Origin: Trachelipus rathkii
Taxonomy: Eukaryota; Arthropoda; Malacostraca; Isopoda; Trachelipodidae
Direction: 5' to 3'
Length of the DNA: 64,000 nucleotides
NCBI GenBank assembly: GCA_015478945.1
Contig: JABUQX010078598.1
Coordinates: 30,807-94,806, forward strand
A model generated the notes under the pieces. That model did not search any database. It saw nothing but the letters and a program-made list of their open reading frames with translations, and was not told the origin of the DNA. Each line of letters begins with the position of its first letter. The stretch's first letter is position 1. The translations under genes were made by a program, and so were the position numbers. Positions 14,016-28,014 of the stretch are shown one piece after another.

Positions 14016-14999
14016 TCCAGCGGGGAACTTCTATATCCCGCCTGCCAAGTATTCAGAGTATTTTGGCTGCTTATACAGGAGGTAATATTTAATTTTCAAA
14101 TTCCCCTTCAGACCTCTAATTTTTTAGTCGATTATTTAGGGTCGATTATGTAAACGATTTTTTGAAATTTATTGGAGAAATTTGTTCATAATCACAGTGA
14201 AATTAATGTATTTTTTTTTTCTATATATAATATATTGACATTAATGAACCAAATAGTATTACTCCGTATGTGAAATTTATCTATTAACAAAATTCTTACA
14301 ATGGACGGCGGAATTAATGTATTAACATAATATTCCTTATCCGAACCTACTGACGATTAAAAAAAAATAATAAAAAATCATCATTAATAGCTACATCTGA
14401 CACCTCAAACCCATCCCACCCGCCAACCACGAGCTTCCTAGACATATTCATAGTGTAATTAATTATAAAATGACTAATATATAATAGATACTAAGATTCA
14501 TTATAGTACTTAGCTTACTATTGAGATATATCTAATACCATTTATAATTATGATTACTATATACCGATCCTATATTTACTCTATGAGCTTACCATAAACT
14601 ATAATATAGATCTTATAATACTCTTATCGACTAACTATAGACCTCCTCTTTATACTATAAGTATATATACTAGTATAGTGAGAAAGAAGGACTGTCTTGA
14701 TTAAAAGAGGTCATAATTAATTATCCGGGCAAATAGAACAGACTCTACTGCCGAGCTTCGTCCAAAACGATATAAGGCCCAGCTATCGCCTTATCAAGTA
14801 GATACGAGGCGCGTCTTTGGAATAAACGTGCTCCTCCTTAGAGCCACACATAAAAAGCCATTCCTGTAAGACTTTTGGCCTCATTTTCTTACACCATCAT
14901 CAAGTCGTTGAAAGACCGTAGGCAGGCTCTTAGCTAGGCCAAGAAGGCCTGCAGCAGAACCCCCCGAATCCGGATACGGGAAGAAGATGGAGACGATGA

Positions 15000-15610
15000 A
15001 TACTCCACTAGCTTTGCAGAGAGAGAGAAAGTGTAGGTGAGAAGGGAGTGAGAGATAGCGAAGGCGAGAGGAGGCTAGCTGTGACGAGGCAAGAGTGAGA
15101 GAGGGTAGTGAGTGACTCGATAGGGCTGGAAGAGGCAGACTCTCGTCCGATCTACTGCTCTCGGCTCATGGGCAAATGCAGTGGCGAGGCATTTGCTGAT
15201 GAGCGAGGAAGCGAGGATGAGAGGCTGTGAGATAGTATGAGGGAGGTGAGAGAGAGGAGGAGAGAGATCTTACCTCTTGCATGGCGATGACCGATTAGAC
15301 TCGCTGCGGAAGGTGAGAAGAGAGAGAGGAAAGAGGAGAGAGAGCGTGAGAGTGTTTTCCTATAGATTAAAAATATCACTCCATAACATAAGGGAGTAAA
15401 GAAAAGAAACTGGTACGCAGAAGGAATCATAATAAGGTATAACACAATTAATAGATCAGAATGAGAGTAGTGACGGAGACTGAGTAGTCAAGACGGAGAG
15501 AAGAGAGTGAGAGAGAGAGAGAAGCAGAGAGTGGAGAAAGTGGAGATGGAGAGAAAAGGAAGAAAAAGGAAGCGTGAGGAGTCAGGAGAAGAGAGAGAGA
15601 GGAGAAAAAA
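15000..15610. repeat. GA-rich purine tract
   Basis: Dense GAGA, GGAGA and AGAGAG words over about 600 bp, with a short non-purine segment at 15,360-15,450. The overlapping minus-strand frame (15152-15445) is Ser/Leu-rich because of the composition. Confidence 0.8.
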
Positions 15611-15880
15611 AATTGACAAGAATTTTAAAGTGATGTATTTAGAAAGACTGAAACAAATATTTTGAATTAATTATTTTTATAATTATATATTATATTAGTA
15701 TTATTATCATTGTTGCAAATTTAAATATTGACATATTATTTTATTTTGATATACTTGAATTTTATTAAATATTAAGTTTTCAGATTTAACGTATAGTATA
15801 GCTCTCTCATTCCAATTATTATTAATATTATTATGTATTATTAATTATTATTATTATTTTTATTATATTTATTATGTATA

Positions 15881-15916
<36 letters not shown>

Positions 15917-17580
15917 GGATTTATTTAAATCTATTATTTATATCTATTATATTATTATTATGATTATATTAATTATTATTATTACAAAATTTTACTATCT
16001 GGCAACAATAGATTCATTTCTCTGGAATGGTGAAAATCTCAACGCACAATTCAACTGTATATACTACAACGCAAGCGACAATTTAGGGTAAAAACTGTCG
16101 CTGGTCCTCTGTGCATACAAAGAAAAAAGAACTCACAAACAACTAGAAATACTATGATATCATCGAAACCATTTTACTTGCCTACCTGATACGCTTGCCA
16201 ATAATAATACTATTTAACTGCTGATAACCAGTCTCTCTCTCTCCATTCTTCTCTCTCTCTCTCTCTCTCTCTCTGCTCTCCTCTCTCTCTCTCCTCAATA
16301 TATTAAATATATAAAATAAAAATAAATAATAGATAATATAATATGTATATTAGTAATATAGTAGATAGTATATGTATATAGTATATATATACTATCAATA
16401 TATAATATATATAATAATATTATGTATTATATATTATTGCTCTTTAATATAAAGTGAATGATATAATATATGAGTAAGATATACATAGAAAATAATATAA
16501 TAAATAAATTAATATAAATACTAATATAGAATGATATAATAATCATAGAGTAATAAATAATGAACTGAGAGTATATATATTATATCGATATAGAAATCTA
16601 TATAAAGATATAGGATATAAATATAATATAGATATATAGATATATACAAAATAGATATATAATATAAGGAATAAAAGAGAATAGAATGATATACGAGATT
16701 ATATATATACGTACATTATATATATTATATATATATAACCATGACATGTGTGTGTGTGTGGTGAGAGACGTGTGTAGTTTGAGAGGTGATTCCGTATAGT
16801 TATAACCTGGAGAAGATCTTTATATAGATTAAGGGGGGGGGAGTTCATTAAACTCATGGGGGAGCTTATGTAGGTGAGTGTGTAAATTAAAAAAGGCAAA
16901 ATGATGAAAATAAATTTGGTTATTTAGTAAATCACTTCCTGAGTCGGTATGTAATTCATTATATCTATGATTAGAGATAATAAAAGCAATAATGATTGAA
17001 AATCTATATAAGTGCACGCGATATTTCTATCTTATTATTATAATAGTAGTCTCGAGCCAACGAATGGTCCCAATCGCGTTTCACATACACGTAAATCAGG
17101 TATCATGCTACCGTATTTGGATGAAGACCTCAGTAATGTCATTCCAATTTAAGGAACCTATCTGTCGTGTGGAAAGTGGGCTTCTAATTTCAAAAAGGTA
17201 GGTTAAAAAACACTTTGATTAGACTTATATCTTTCTCTTTTTCTTTAATTTCTGCTAGGTTGGTTTAGAGGTATTAAGATTTAGGTTTCTGCTTGCTCTT
17301 CTTCTGGTTTCTTGTGAAATATCTATACTTCAATATCTTTAAATACTTTTGTGCCTTCTTCTCTCTGCTTGGTTCTTCTATCTTTAAATTGGAATTCTTA
17401 ATTGTAAAATTTTAATTATTTGATTTAGCCCAACTATATTATTATTATTTACTATCAATATTATTTTATATTATTATCTATTAATTATTTTATAATATAT
17501 GATTATTTGATTTATTAATTTAATTACAATTTTTTAATTTAAAGTTATTATAAAATTATTATTATCATTTAGTGTTATTA
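15611..17580. repeat. Microsatellite-rich AT desert
   Basis: Contains TTA/ATT arrays (about 15,830-15,980), a (CT)n tract (16,231-16,294), long TA/ATA words (16,300-16,740) and a short (GT)n (16,747-16,760). No supportable gene was seen. Confidence 0.6.
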
Positions 17581-17586
17581 TTATAA

Positions 17587-18000
17587 CACATTCTCTTTCT
17601 TCTTCTTCTTCTTCTTCTTCTTCTTTTCTTCTTCTTCTTCTTCTCTTCTTCTTTCTTCTATCTCTTCTTCTTCTTTATATGTCTTCTTGTTCCCTTCTTC
17701 TTCTTCTTCTTCTTCTTCTTCCTTCTTCATTTTATTTGATTATGTATATTTAGATACTTTGTATTATTAAATATTTTAATGTTTTTCTAGTTCTTTACTT
17801 TCTTATTATTATTTATTAATCAAACATCACTGTTCAGTACTCATTATTATTATGTCTCTAGTTGTTTTATTCCTTCTTCTTACCGTTTTTCTTTTATCTT
17901 TGTTCTTCTTTTCTCTTTTTCTTACTTTTTCTTCTTCTTCTTCTATCTTCTTCTTCTTCTTCTTCTTCTTCTCTTCTTTCTTCTTCTTCTTCTTTCCTAG
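17587..18000. repeat. (CTT)n pyrimidine tracts
   Basis: Two blocks of CTT/TTC repeats (17,587-17,730 and 17,870-18,000) with interruptions. The poly-Phe/Ser plus frame and the poly-Lys/Glu minus frame here are compositional. Confidence 0.85.
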
Positions 18001-21000
18001 TATTATGAACATTACTATCTTTCTATCTCTTTACGAAGCTATATTCTATGTCTCTTTTTACATTTTCTTCTTTCTCTATAAATCTTCTTCAATAGTTTTT
18101 TTGCTTTCAATTTTTGAAATTTTTTTCTCATCAATAAACCATTTTTATGAAGAAGTTCATAGACCTAGCATTCGATATACAATTCTCTCTACAGTATCTA
18201 TTGTGTTCTTATTAGAGTGATTATGTTCGCCACTATCCCATAAATTAACATCTCATATAAGATTTTGTATACATATCGACAAGATTTATATATTATCATG
18301 TAAAATGGTTATATAACGTAATATATATAATATATATATTTCTCTCTATGGTCATAATAACTATATGTATTGACTATATAACATGTAATATATTGAGATA
18401 GTATATAATTTATACGTGTGATATATATATAGGTAAATACATATAGGAAAAAAAATGCAAAAGCGAAAAAAATAAATAGGAAGGCGATCGCAATCTCCTT
18501 TGACGACCATTAAACCAATTGTGATTTGTTTGGTCTCCTTTAAGTGCCGGGTTATGTTACACGTGAGAAGATCCCTCGAGAAAGAGTCCTAACGTAAAAC
18601 AAAAAAAGTTTAAATAAACTACCAATACAACTAAACTGACTCCAAGGATAGTATTTCGACTAGGGAGCGAGTATAGAATATCCCTCTAGCTCTCTTATAT
18701 TACGAATTTATTTTATTGAAGTGTATAGATAATTAAATAATATAATAATTAAATGAAATAATAAATCGTGAAGATAAAATAATAATAATATGACAAATAA
18801 AAAAAATATTATAAATAGTTATTTTAAATATCCGGACGAGTATAGACTTTTAAATAATAAAAAAAAAATGGTAAATAACAGAGAAACAAACTTTTACTAT
18901 CAGAGTAATGTTACATTATAAGATACGGGTGGTGAAGGATAAGTGTGATCAGTCAATGGATAATAATAGAACAAATACTCTGCCAATGACGCAAAGGAGG
19001 AGAAATAATCTCTCAATAAATAATATATAATAAATCTAATTACTCTTCTCTATCTCATTACTCAATAATAAATTAACTAATTACTCATTCAATAAAGCCG
19101 CTCAATTCCATCTGAGTTATCATAATCATAATCTATCTGTTCCTAGTTGAAATCTTAAAAATTTGATGATATCATTTGATTATTGATAGTGAACTAATTA
19201 TGAGTTAATATTATCTATGAGTCACAAAAAAGAGAAAAAATGTTTATAATAAAGTCTCACAGATAATAATAATCATATATAAAAACAAGATCTTTCGATA
19301 ATATTGATGAGGACAGTGTGAAATAAGAATAGAAAGTGAATAATGGTTTTTATATATGATCATATATCCAATATATTTTAGATTTATGGAGGATAATAAT
19401 TGTAATAATTAATCAATAATAAAATTAGTTATATTACTGTGGATAAATGATAAATGATAATGATAATATAACTCATGATACGCTCATATAAAAACTATTA
19501 GGTTGTATATCAAATAAAAGATTAAAGTCATCAATAATAGACACTATACAATAATACAAAATAAGTAAAGAAAAAGGAATAAGATAATAATTATATATGA
19601 TATAATTATACATTTTATATAAAATGATTTTAAACTCAGATATAATAATTAAAGCTAATTATTATGAGTGAAATCTGACTCATATTCAATAAATACAACT
19701 CTCTCTAAATTATTACAACACACGAAGCATGTAGTAGGGTGTAGTCGATTTACTGTATTATTCAAATGATACTACATTGAAATATAGTATTTATTTAATA
19801 TATAATTAAATATATAAATAAATAATAATAATAATAAGTAATAATATAATACATAATAATAATAATAAGGTAAGTATAATTTATTAAAATCTGAATGAAA
19901 TCTCAGGTAACGTATAAAAGGTGAATATATAATCTATGAAATTGAATAATAATATATAAATCATATAGATAAATTAATTAATGTTGAATTTAATTACTAA
20001 AATAAATGTTAAACAAATAGTAATAAATAAATAAATAATAAGAATAATATATAATAATTAATATAATTAATAATAATAATAAATAATTAATAAATTAATT
20101 AAATTATAATACCACATTGTTCCGCAGTACAATAATAATAATATAATAATAATAATATCGAATAATAATAATGATTAATAATAATATAATAATAAAATAA
20201 TTGAAATAATATATAAAATAATTATAATATAATAATAGGATAATAACGGTGATATAGAATAAAGACTTGATATCATGAATAATCTCTAAAATTTTGACCA
20301 CTGTCATAGAGGACTTCAGTTTTCAAAATACATTACGTTTTCACAACAAACAACAAAACCATTTAATAATGAATGAATAAAGTTTATCTATTTATCTTTG
20401 GTTTAAAGCTACCTATTAGTACTGCGCATATAATAATAATAATTAATAATCTCAGGAATAGAATAAAAAGAAAACAATGTATAAATAAATTAAATAATAA
20501 ATAATAAATATATAAATATATACATAGTATTAATTAATTAGAACATTTAAATGACTATAAACAGTACTCAAATAAAAACACTATAAATAGATAAGATATA
20601 ATTATTAAATAATTAACTAAATATTTAGTAATCTATAATATATAACTAATTAAATAATTATAATTAACTAATTAATTATACATAATAATTAATAACTCAA
20701 TATTAATATAATATAAATATATTAACATAATAATTAATATAAAATAAACTAAGTGTATTTTAAGAGTTATTAATTTAATATATTATTAATGAATTCTTAT
20801 TATTATAAAATTTATTATGATATTATTTTATTACAAAGTATTGACCAAAAGCATGTTATTACTCGATTATATTTTGGCAGCTTATTTACATTTAGTAATC
20901 TATATAATGCGGGACAATAAATAATTGACATAGTTAGCAATTATCATTGAATTGCTATTCAATTTGTAATAAGATTATGTAGTTATATAGTATATTATTT

Positions 21001-24000
21001 TATTAATTATATCATTTATTATATAAATATAGTTTTAAAACTAATGACCTAAGAACAGAAAGAAAAGATAGTGACATTATTTAATATTATATTATTATAC
21101 ATAATAATTAATTATTATATTATATTATTGTTTAATTAATTTATTTATTATTATACTAATTCACTGTTAAATCCTAGTCTAATAAATATTTTTATATTAT
21201 ATTATTCATCATTGTTTGTCAAGAAAAAATTTATTCTAATTTTACTATTCTCGTAAATATCAAAGGTAAAGATATCTCGTTATCTTAAAATATATAATAT
21301 AGATTTATTCCCTTTTCCCTAATGAAACACGAGGTGGGGGTGATTAGATGGTGAGGGATACGTAACTTAGGAGAGGTGGGAGATACGTAGGGTTTAAATA
21401 ATGGGGGTGAAATAATGCAAAGCTGAAGAAGGCAGATTAGAGCGATGGGGAGTGTTTTGTGTGTGTGGGGAGGTTCTGACGCTCAACTCTCGTCTAATCA
21501 ACTTGATATCTCAAATCTCATAGTGGTTAGAAAATATAGTCTCCAAGTATGATAGCTTGTAAAAAGGTGTGTCTCATAGCTAAATTGACCGCTTGAAAAA
21601 AATGTGTGAATAATTTGCATATTAAGTTTTAAAAGTTATATTTAATTAATGTTTGAATAATATGGATGTAAGTATTGAGGTCTTAAATAAGTCCACCATA
21701 TGTATGAAACATTATAATTATAATAGGTATCTATAATAATAATTATATATATGACTTACATAAACAGATAGTATCATTATAGAGTTATAATATAATTAAT
21801 ATGGTCTTATTTCTGAATCTGATAAAGGGAATATTAATAATTTGAAAATAATAATAATAATAATTAAAATGAGAGTCTTGGTAATTACAGTGTAATATTC
21901 ATATTCATATAATATCAAATAAATATATTACGGACCATTATTTTCACCCACACTTCTGTCAGAATATCAATATAAATGGAAACAATAATAACTTTATGGA
22001 AGAATTTTACCCTTATGGTATGAGTGGGAACTGGTGACCCTCCAAAGAATACTACATATATTTAATATATAGAATTTTATAATAATCAGACTACATATAA
22101 TAACCACAACACAACTATACACCCAAAAATAGTAATATAATCAGCTTTTTCACCTTTCATAATCTTGGAGTCACACCTGAATCATAAATGCGACATTTTT
22201 AATTATGTCTATTATGAGATGTATGGCGCATCAACATAAATGAGAAGTAATAATAATTTAAATAAATTCAAAAAAATAAGAAATTTAAGAGTTAAATATA
22301 TTGTAACTTAAATTACTATGCTCAGAGGGAAAAACATTCTCGTGGTCAGTGAAGAATTTGTATATCGAAAGTTGGACCTGTATGATATTTCGTGGTTAAA
22401 GAAGAATCTTCTATCGACCAAAATACTACGAACGCTGAAAAAATAGCCGACCTTCTGAATTAGAATAACGAAATGATGATGCAGGCAGAAGCAATTGAAG
22501 AAAAGTCTTAGAGGAATTTTAAGTTGGTCGAAAAATTATCCATGGGCGTATAATGGTCAATGCTGTTCACATCCAGTGAAGTACAAACAATTTAGAAGAA
22601 ATTTATGTACACTGAATTCAACTTAGGATACTATTTAGATTGCCAATTTTAAAAATGATGAAGAATTACTAGACTCATATATATTTAATTTATGTACAAA
22701 ATAAATAATAATTAAATAATGGAAGAAGTAAAGATGATTTTATTTTATTTATTTTTAGACATAAAATTATAACTAATAATATAACTGAAATGTGTGTGTG
22801 TATATATTATAATATAATATTTAGTTGTAAATACTAAATAGGTTTGTAGTCTGGAAATATATATATATAGTAGTAAGGGACGCGAGATCAGAGAAATTTT
22901 TCATAAACCGTAAGTTTCAGGGACAACTTCCGGAATAGAGCTTGAATGGTAATCAATTAGTTAAAATTAGATAAACTAAATTTTTAATGTGCAATTCACC
23001 TCTTCAACAATTTATAAAATTTAGATATACTTAATATTAAAATCTATATAAATCATATATAAGCGAAAATTTGTGCTCTCTTATAGATTTAATTTATTTA
23101 TGCCGCCAAGCTTCTTCTCATCATCTCTATTCATATATAAACCTATCTATCTACCGGCTAATATTGCAAACCTAAGTAACTACATTTCGGTCTATTATGT
23201 ACAACAATATGTACTTATAAATGTCTTATGTATTTATGATTAGAATGTGTAATGTCTGTTTAATAAGATTTTATATATAACATAAACATATCTGATGAAA
23301 ACAATTTTCACATATTCTGTGAAAGTTATGCATACATGAAACGAGTTCTGCTTATCTGTTAAAAATTTAGAGAATAAAACATGAAATATTAGCTATCACA
23401 TGTTAGGGGAGAATTCTACTCAATGTGTTATTGAAAATATGAATAAAGTCATAATTAAGTGAGAGGGCACAGTAACTTAATATTTCGCTTTAAATTTATT
23501 TCTCAATTTGAAAATTCGTTGATTTTTTCAACAAACCTATTTAATATGTAATCAGCTTAATATATGTTGTGTAGATCCAGTAATTAATAGATCTCTATGC
23601 GTTATGTAATTATACTTATATTTAAAAAATTTTACGAATATTATTTTGTATATATAATAACAATATTGATATATGAATATCAAAAAATTATATTGTATTG
23701 CGTGTTGAGTTTAATGGGTATATTTAGTTGTGGGAGAAAGTTAAGTTGCAGCAAGAATTCTGCAGTAGGAAAATCTAAAGGGATGACCGACATATCATTC
23801 TATATTTTATGTCTGGATAGACTTGTGTATATAAATATTAAAATAGACTATGAAACATAAAACGAATAAATAAACTTTATTGAAATAATTGTATCTTTCA
23901 TGGCGTAATACGATAAATTAGCTTTTTCCAGGCTTTAAAAAAAATTATAGTTTAACGCTACAATACATGGGATTTTAAAAGTAAAGATTTCATAAATGGA

Positions 24001-24700
24001 CACGAAAGGGCTTTGCGGAAAAATGGGGGAGAAACTTTAACCTCCGAACTACTCGGAATATATGACGGATAATCAGATGTGGTTCGGAATGTCTCCATTG
24101 ATAGTGTCACCATTTAAAAAGACATTTAGAACCACCTACGAAGCTTGCTTGCTTCACCCACACTGTTATCAGCAGCAGAATAAAGCATACCTTCTGCTAG
24201 TAAGCTAAGCGCTACCCCGTGGTGGGTACCAAAATTCTCTTGACAACTGAGAGAAGAGGGAACTTCAAGGAATTCATACTGAATCCGAACCGATAACAAT
24301 AATACATAAAGCAATGGGCAGCTCCACAATCTCGCAGTTTTAATGGAAGAACCCAGAAACGGTACTGGGGAAATTATTCCTCCAATTTCAACTATCCTCT
24401 CACCTCTGCGATCTGGATAGCTATTTTGTATATGCTAGAACACTGGTCTCGATTGTTGGGCAGAACTATGCAAAACTCTTTTAACACCTATTCCACAAAC
24501 GGGATACTGCTCTGGACTGATTTATTCAAAACTATTTTTGCCACCCGCTCAATCGATGGGCTGCTGTGTTCCGTGTCAAAAATGTAGGAAAACGCATGTT
24601 TTTAAAAACGCACACACAAATAAATTATTTTTGAAAGAGTTAGTTTTTTAAAACTATGACTTTCAATTACAAATATTTCTTTAGCAACTTCTAAATAAAT
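18001..24700. other. AT-rich gene desert
   Basis: Extremely AT-rich, with scattered AATAAT and TAATAA words. Segments of more balanced composition (18,480-18,600, 21,310-21,480, 22,320-22,560, 24,000-24,600) were checked on both strands and gave no recognisable domain. The open frames at 23597-23860 (plus) and 24126-24329 (minus) were not recognised and are probably chance. Confidence 0.45.
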
Positions 24701-25150
24701 ATCATATACAGATTTGAAATGTCTGTTGAAGTTCCTTTCAAATTGCTACATGAAGCCGTAGAGCGTAGGACACTATTACGGTAGAGACATGGTTGAGGGA
24801 AACTTTCAGAGGGAAATTACTGGTATCAAAAGATAACATGAATGCTCAATGGAAGCCTGCATTGCCACTTACCAAAATGGAAGTTACCAATATGGAAAAT
24901 GTATTCATAAAAGGTTCAAAAATTTCAATAATTGTTCTGGCAAACATGTTGAAAAATGCTCCTATGTTTTCAGCGATGAAAGTGAAAAGGGGAAGAAGGG
25001 ATTGGAAGGTCTTATCTAAGAGTTAACAGAGGAAGAGGACGTGACTTTGATTTTGGTAGTAACAGACCCGGAGGAAGACAGATATAGAGCTGCCAAGTTA
25101 ATTATACCGTGATTCTCATTTAAGGAATTAACTGCCTAAAGAAATATTAG
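24701..25150 (+). other. Unrecognised segment of mixed composition
   Basis: A 77-codon plus frame (24793-25026) is open, and a second overlapping frame contains several spaced Cys and His codons (about 24,845-24,960), loosely like a worn zinc-knuckle region. The evidence is too weak to name a family. Confidence 0.15.
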
Positions 25151-25198
25151 ATTTAGATCAATTTTTTGTTAATAGGAAAACATTTTTATTTTCAAATG

Positions 25199-25199
<1 letters not shown>

Positions 25200-25240
<41 letters not shown>

Positions 25241-25483
25241 CTAAACATTTTATTTATATATAGTAAATTTATTATAATTTATATATATACTCTAAAATAT
25301 ATATAATAAAATAATTATATAATAATTAAATATAATAATAAATAATATATTTTAATATAATTATTTATATAATTAGATTAATACATATTTATAATAATTT
25401 AAATATATACTATATTATAATATATATAATTAAAATATTAAAATTATATAAATGTATAATATATATTTAATATTTTATATAAT

Positions 25484-25530
<47 letters not shown>
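25200..25530. repeat. (TA)n arrays
   Basis: Two long TA runs (about 25,200-25,232 and 25,489-25,526) with AT-only sequence between them. Confidence 0.9.
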
Positions 25531-25531
<1 letters not shown>

Positions 25532-25710
25532 CATACTTTTTATTTAGGAAACCAACTTACCAACTTCATTTAAAATACTTAGCTCAGAGACTCTTCAGTA
25601 AATAAAATATTTAATTGAATAATAGAAAAATAACAAATTTAAAGTGCTCGAATACAAAAAAAAATTGTATATTTATTTAGGAACCCTAGGAAATCAAAAT
25701 ATTAGAAATG

Positions 25711-25741
<31 letters not shown>

Positions 25742-26287
25742 GGAAAAAATAATAAAAGTTTTAAAAAGAAAGGAGGAATAGCTGTAGGAGTTCTAGAATC
25801 ATCAGATTGATCGAGGTTTTATTGTATTCAAATAACATTGACATTTCTTCGAAAACGTTTTTAAACGTTCAAGTGACTCCATATATATTTACTTCTCTAG
25901 AACAAGAACAAATGTTCCAAGAGAAAAAAAAATGGTGGTAGTGATCATTGAAAGTGAAAAATAAAATTTAACATCTTATATGAAATAAATATAGTATGTC
26001 AATGTCAAATAATAATAATAATAGTATCTTAAGATTATCAACTTAGATATAATAACGGCTATTACTAGTACAGAATGGATAATAATTTACTCCGAGAATG
26101 TAATATAAGAAATTAATAACTTTCTTGAGGTAGTTTATTATACTACATAATTATATTAAATAGAGAATAGATAAAATATTAAAATTTTTATAAAAAAAAA
26201 ATCTAATAATATACAAAAAATTGAGTAAACGTAATAGGAAAGAAAGAAAGAACGAGCACAGAAGTTATACTATCTTCCAATATTTTC

Positions 26288-26400
<113 letters not shown>

Positions 26401-26511
26401 ATATAAAAATATAAAAAAAATATAATCAATATAAATTTCGACTGCGGGGCCAATTCAAAAATCGAAAATCTAATCAATATAAATATCTACTTCGTGGCCA
26501 ATTCCAAACAA

Positions 26512-26513
<2 letters not shown>

Positions 26514-26567
<54 letters not shown>

Positions 26568-26650
26568 TATATATATATATGTAGTGTATATGTATATATA
26601 TATGTGTGTGTGAGTATATATATTATATATATAGTTTTATATATATATAT
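26514..26650. repeat. (TA)n array bordering a hAT-type end
   Basis: An almost pure TA run with GTGTGTGTGAG in the middle. It stops exactly where CAGAGGTGGGCA begins. Confidence 0.9.
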
Positions 26651-26815
26651 CAGAGGTGGGCACCCGCTCATTTAGGGATAGTCCGCTATCGCACCTCCGC
26701 ACCTCTGAGAAAACGTAGTCCTCTAGCGCTCCTCCGCACTTATTCCGAACCATCAAACCTCCGCTATCGCAAGTCCCGCACGTCCGCACATCTCCCGTTA
26801 ATAATGTGCGACTTC
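26651..26815. mobile_element. hAT-type element terminus with subterminal repeats
   Basis: The segment opens with CAGAGGTGGGCACCCG, which matches the CAG-G-GTGGGCA type of terminal inverted repeat common in hAT transposons. Behind it the words CGCTATCGCACCTCCGCAC, GCGCTCCTCCGCAC and CCGCTATCGCAAG recur, the spaced subterminal repeat pattern of such ends. No matching inverted end (TGCCCACCTCTG) was found downstream, so this is a single end or a truncated non-autonomous copy. The hAT transposase relics lie 1.4-4.7 kb to the right and may or may not belong to it. Confidence 0.6.
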
Positions 26816-27283
26816 ACAAAAGATTTTAATATTAAAACTAAATAGTATATATCCTTGCAAAAAAAATTTATTTATAATATTATATTGATGAATATTTACA
26901 AAATCTCAAGATTTTCCACTTTCCACCTAAATGTCGTCTTCAAAGGACAAGAGATCCATATACCTTTCAAAAAGATTAGGGTAAAAAAAAATTAAAAAAG
27001 GCAGTAAGGCTGACCTCTTTGCCCTCAAAAATATCCATCAATACAAATAATCGCTCTTACAGCCGCAGAACTAGCGGAGAGATTATATTATATGAACAAG
27101 TTCAACAAATTCTGCCCATGCTGAAAGGGAAAAGATGTCCTTGGTGAGAGGAGTGCTTGTGTTAGTTCACTTCCAGCAGTCATTGCTAATTAAGGTCCTC
27201 ACCTTAAATCATTCTGCCTCCCTTCTGAAATTATTGACCACCTGTCCACCCATAAGAGTCTATTTTCGTCCAAAGGGAACTTT

Positions 27284-27356
27284 AAGATTAGAATTCCATG
27301 AAAAAGCCTCGACTCCTGCAGGAGTCGATGCTAATGCTACGTATCAGTCATGGTAG
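27284..27356. repeat. Left copy of a ~72-bp direct duplication flanking a TA array
   Basis: The block from AAGATTAGAATTCCATG to GTATCAGTCATGGTAG recurs, slightly altered, at 27,907-27,977. It contains the perfect 18-bp palindrome CGACTCCTGCAGGAGTCG. The second copy lacks the two G residues that complete the palindrome. Confidence 0.8.
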
Positions 27357-27395
27357 TTTATAATATATTATATATAATAATATATATATATATAC

Positions 27396-27432
<37 letters not shown>

Positions 27433-27647
27433 TATATATAATATATATATAATATATTTATAATATTATATATATGTTAATCAGTTCTTTGTAAAAAAAA
27501 CAAAATATAATATATTATATATATATATATATATATAGATATAATATTATATATTATATATTATATCTATATATAATATATATTATATATATATATTATA
27601 TATATATATATTATATATTAATATATATACCGGTATATATATATATA

Positions 27648-27700
<53 letters not shown>

Positions 27701-27906
27701 TAATATATATATATATGTATACTATAATATATATATATATGTATATATATTATAATATATATATAATATATATATATGTATAATATATATATATATAGTA
27801 TATATATATATTATATATATATATATATACTAATTATATATTATATATAATATATAATATATAATATATATATATATATATATATGATAATATATATATT
27901 TATTCC
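27357..27906. repeat. ~550-bp (TA)n array
   Basis: Almost uninterrupted TA/ATA sequence with a small non-TA interruption (27,477-27,507). Confidence 0.95.
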
Positions 27907-27977
27907 AAGACTAGTAGAATCCATGAAAGCCTCGACTCCTGCAGAGTCGATGTTAATGTTACGTATCAGCTCGGTAG
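27907..27977. repeat. Right copy of the ~72-bp duplication
   Basis: Corresponds to 27,284-27,356 with several substitutions and small indels. Both copies abut the TA array. Confidence 0.8.
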
Positions 27978-28014
27978 CGTGGCTATATATATAATATATA
28001 TATATATTCTTGAA

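Larger units (their letters stand above)
11201..14990. other. AT-rich gene desert with (TA)n runs
   Basis: Long stretches of TA, ATA and AAT words, for example 11,400-11,530, 11,870-11,895, 13,310-13,400 and 13,560-13,600. No gene recognised. The exceptions are the two GC-rich hairpins listed separately, a C9 run at 12,841-12,851, and a moderate-GC segment at 14,700-14,990 in which I found no tRNA-like or coding pattern. Confidence 0.5.

Noticed and set aside
14700..14990. Possible tRNA or small RNA gene in a moderate-GC segment
   Set aside because: No cloverleaf, A-box/B-box pair or terminator could be put together on either strand.
17827..18220. Poly-Phe/Ser and poly-Lys/Glu frames
   Set aside because: Produced by (CTT)n repeats.
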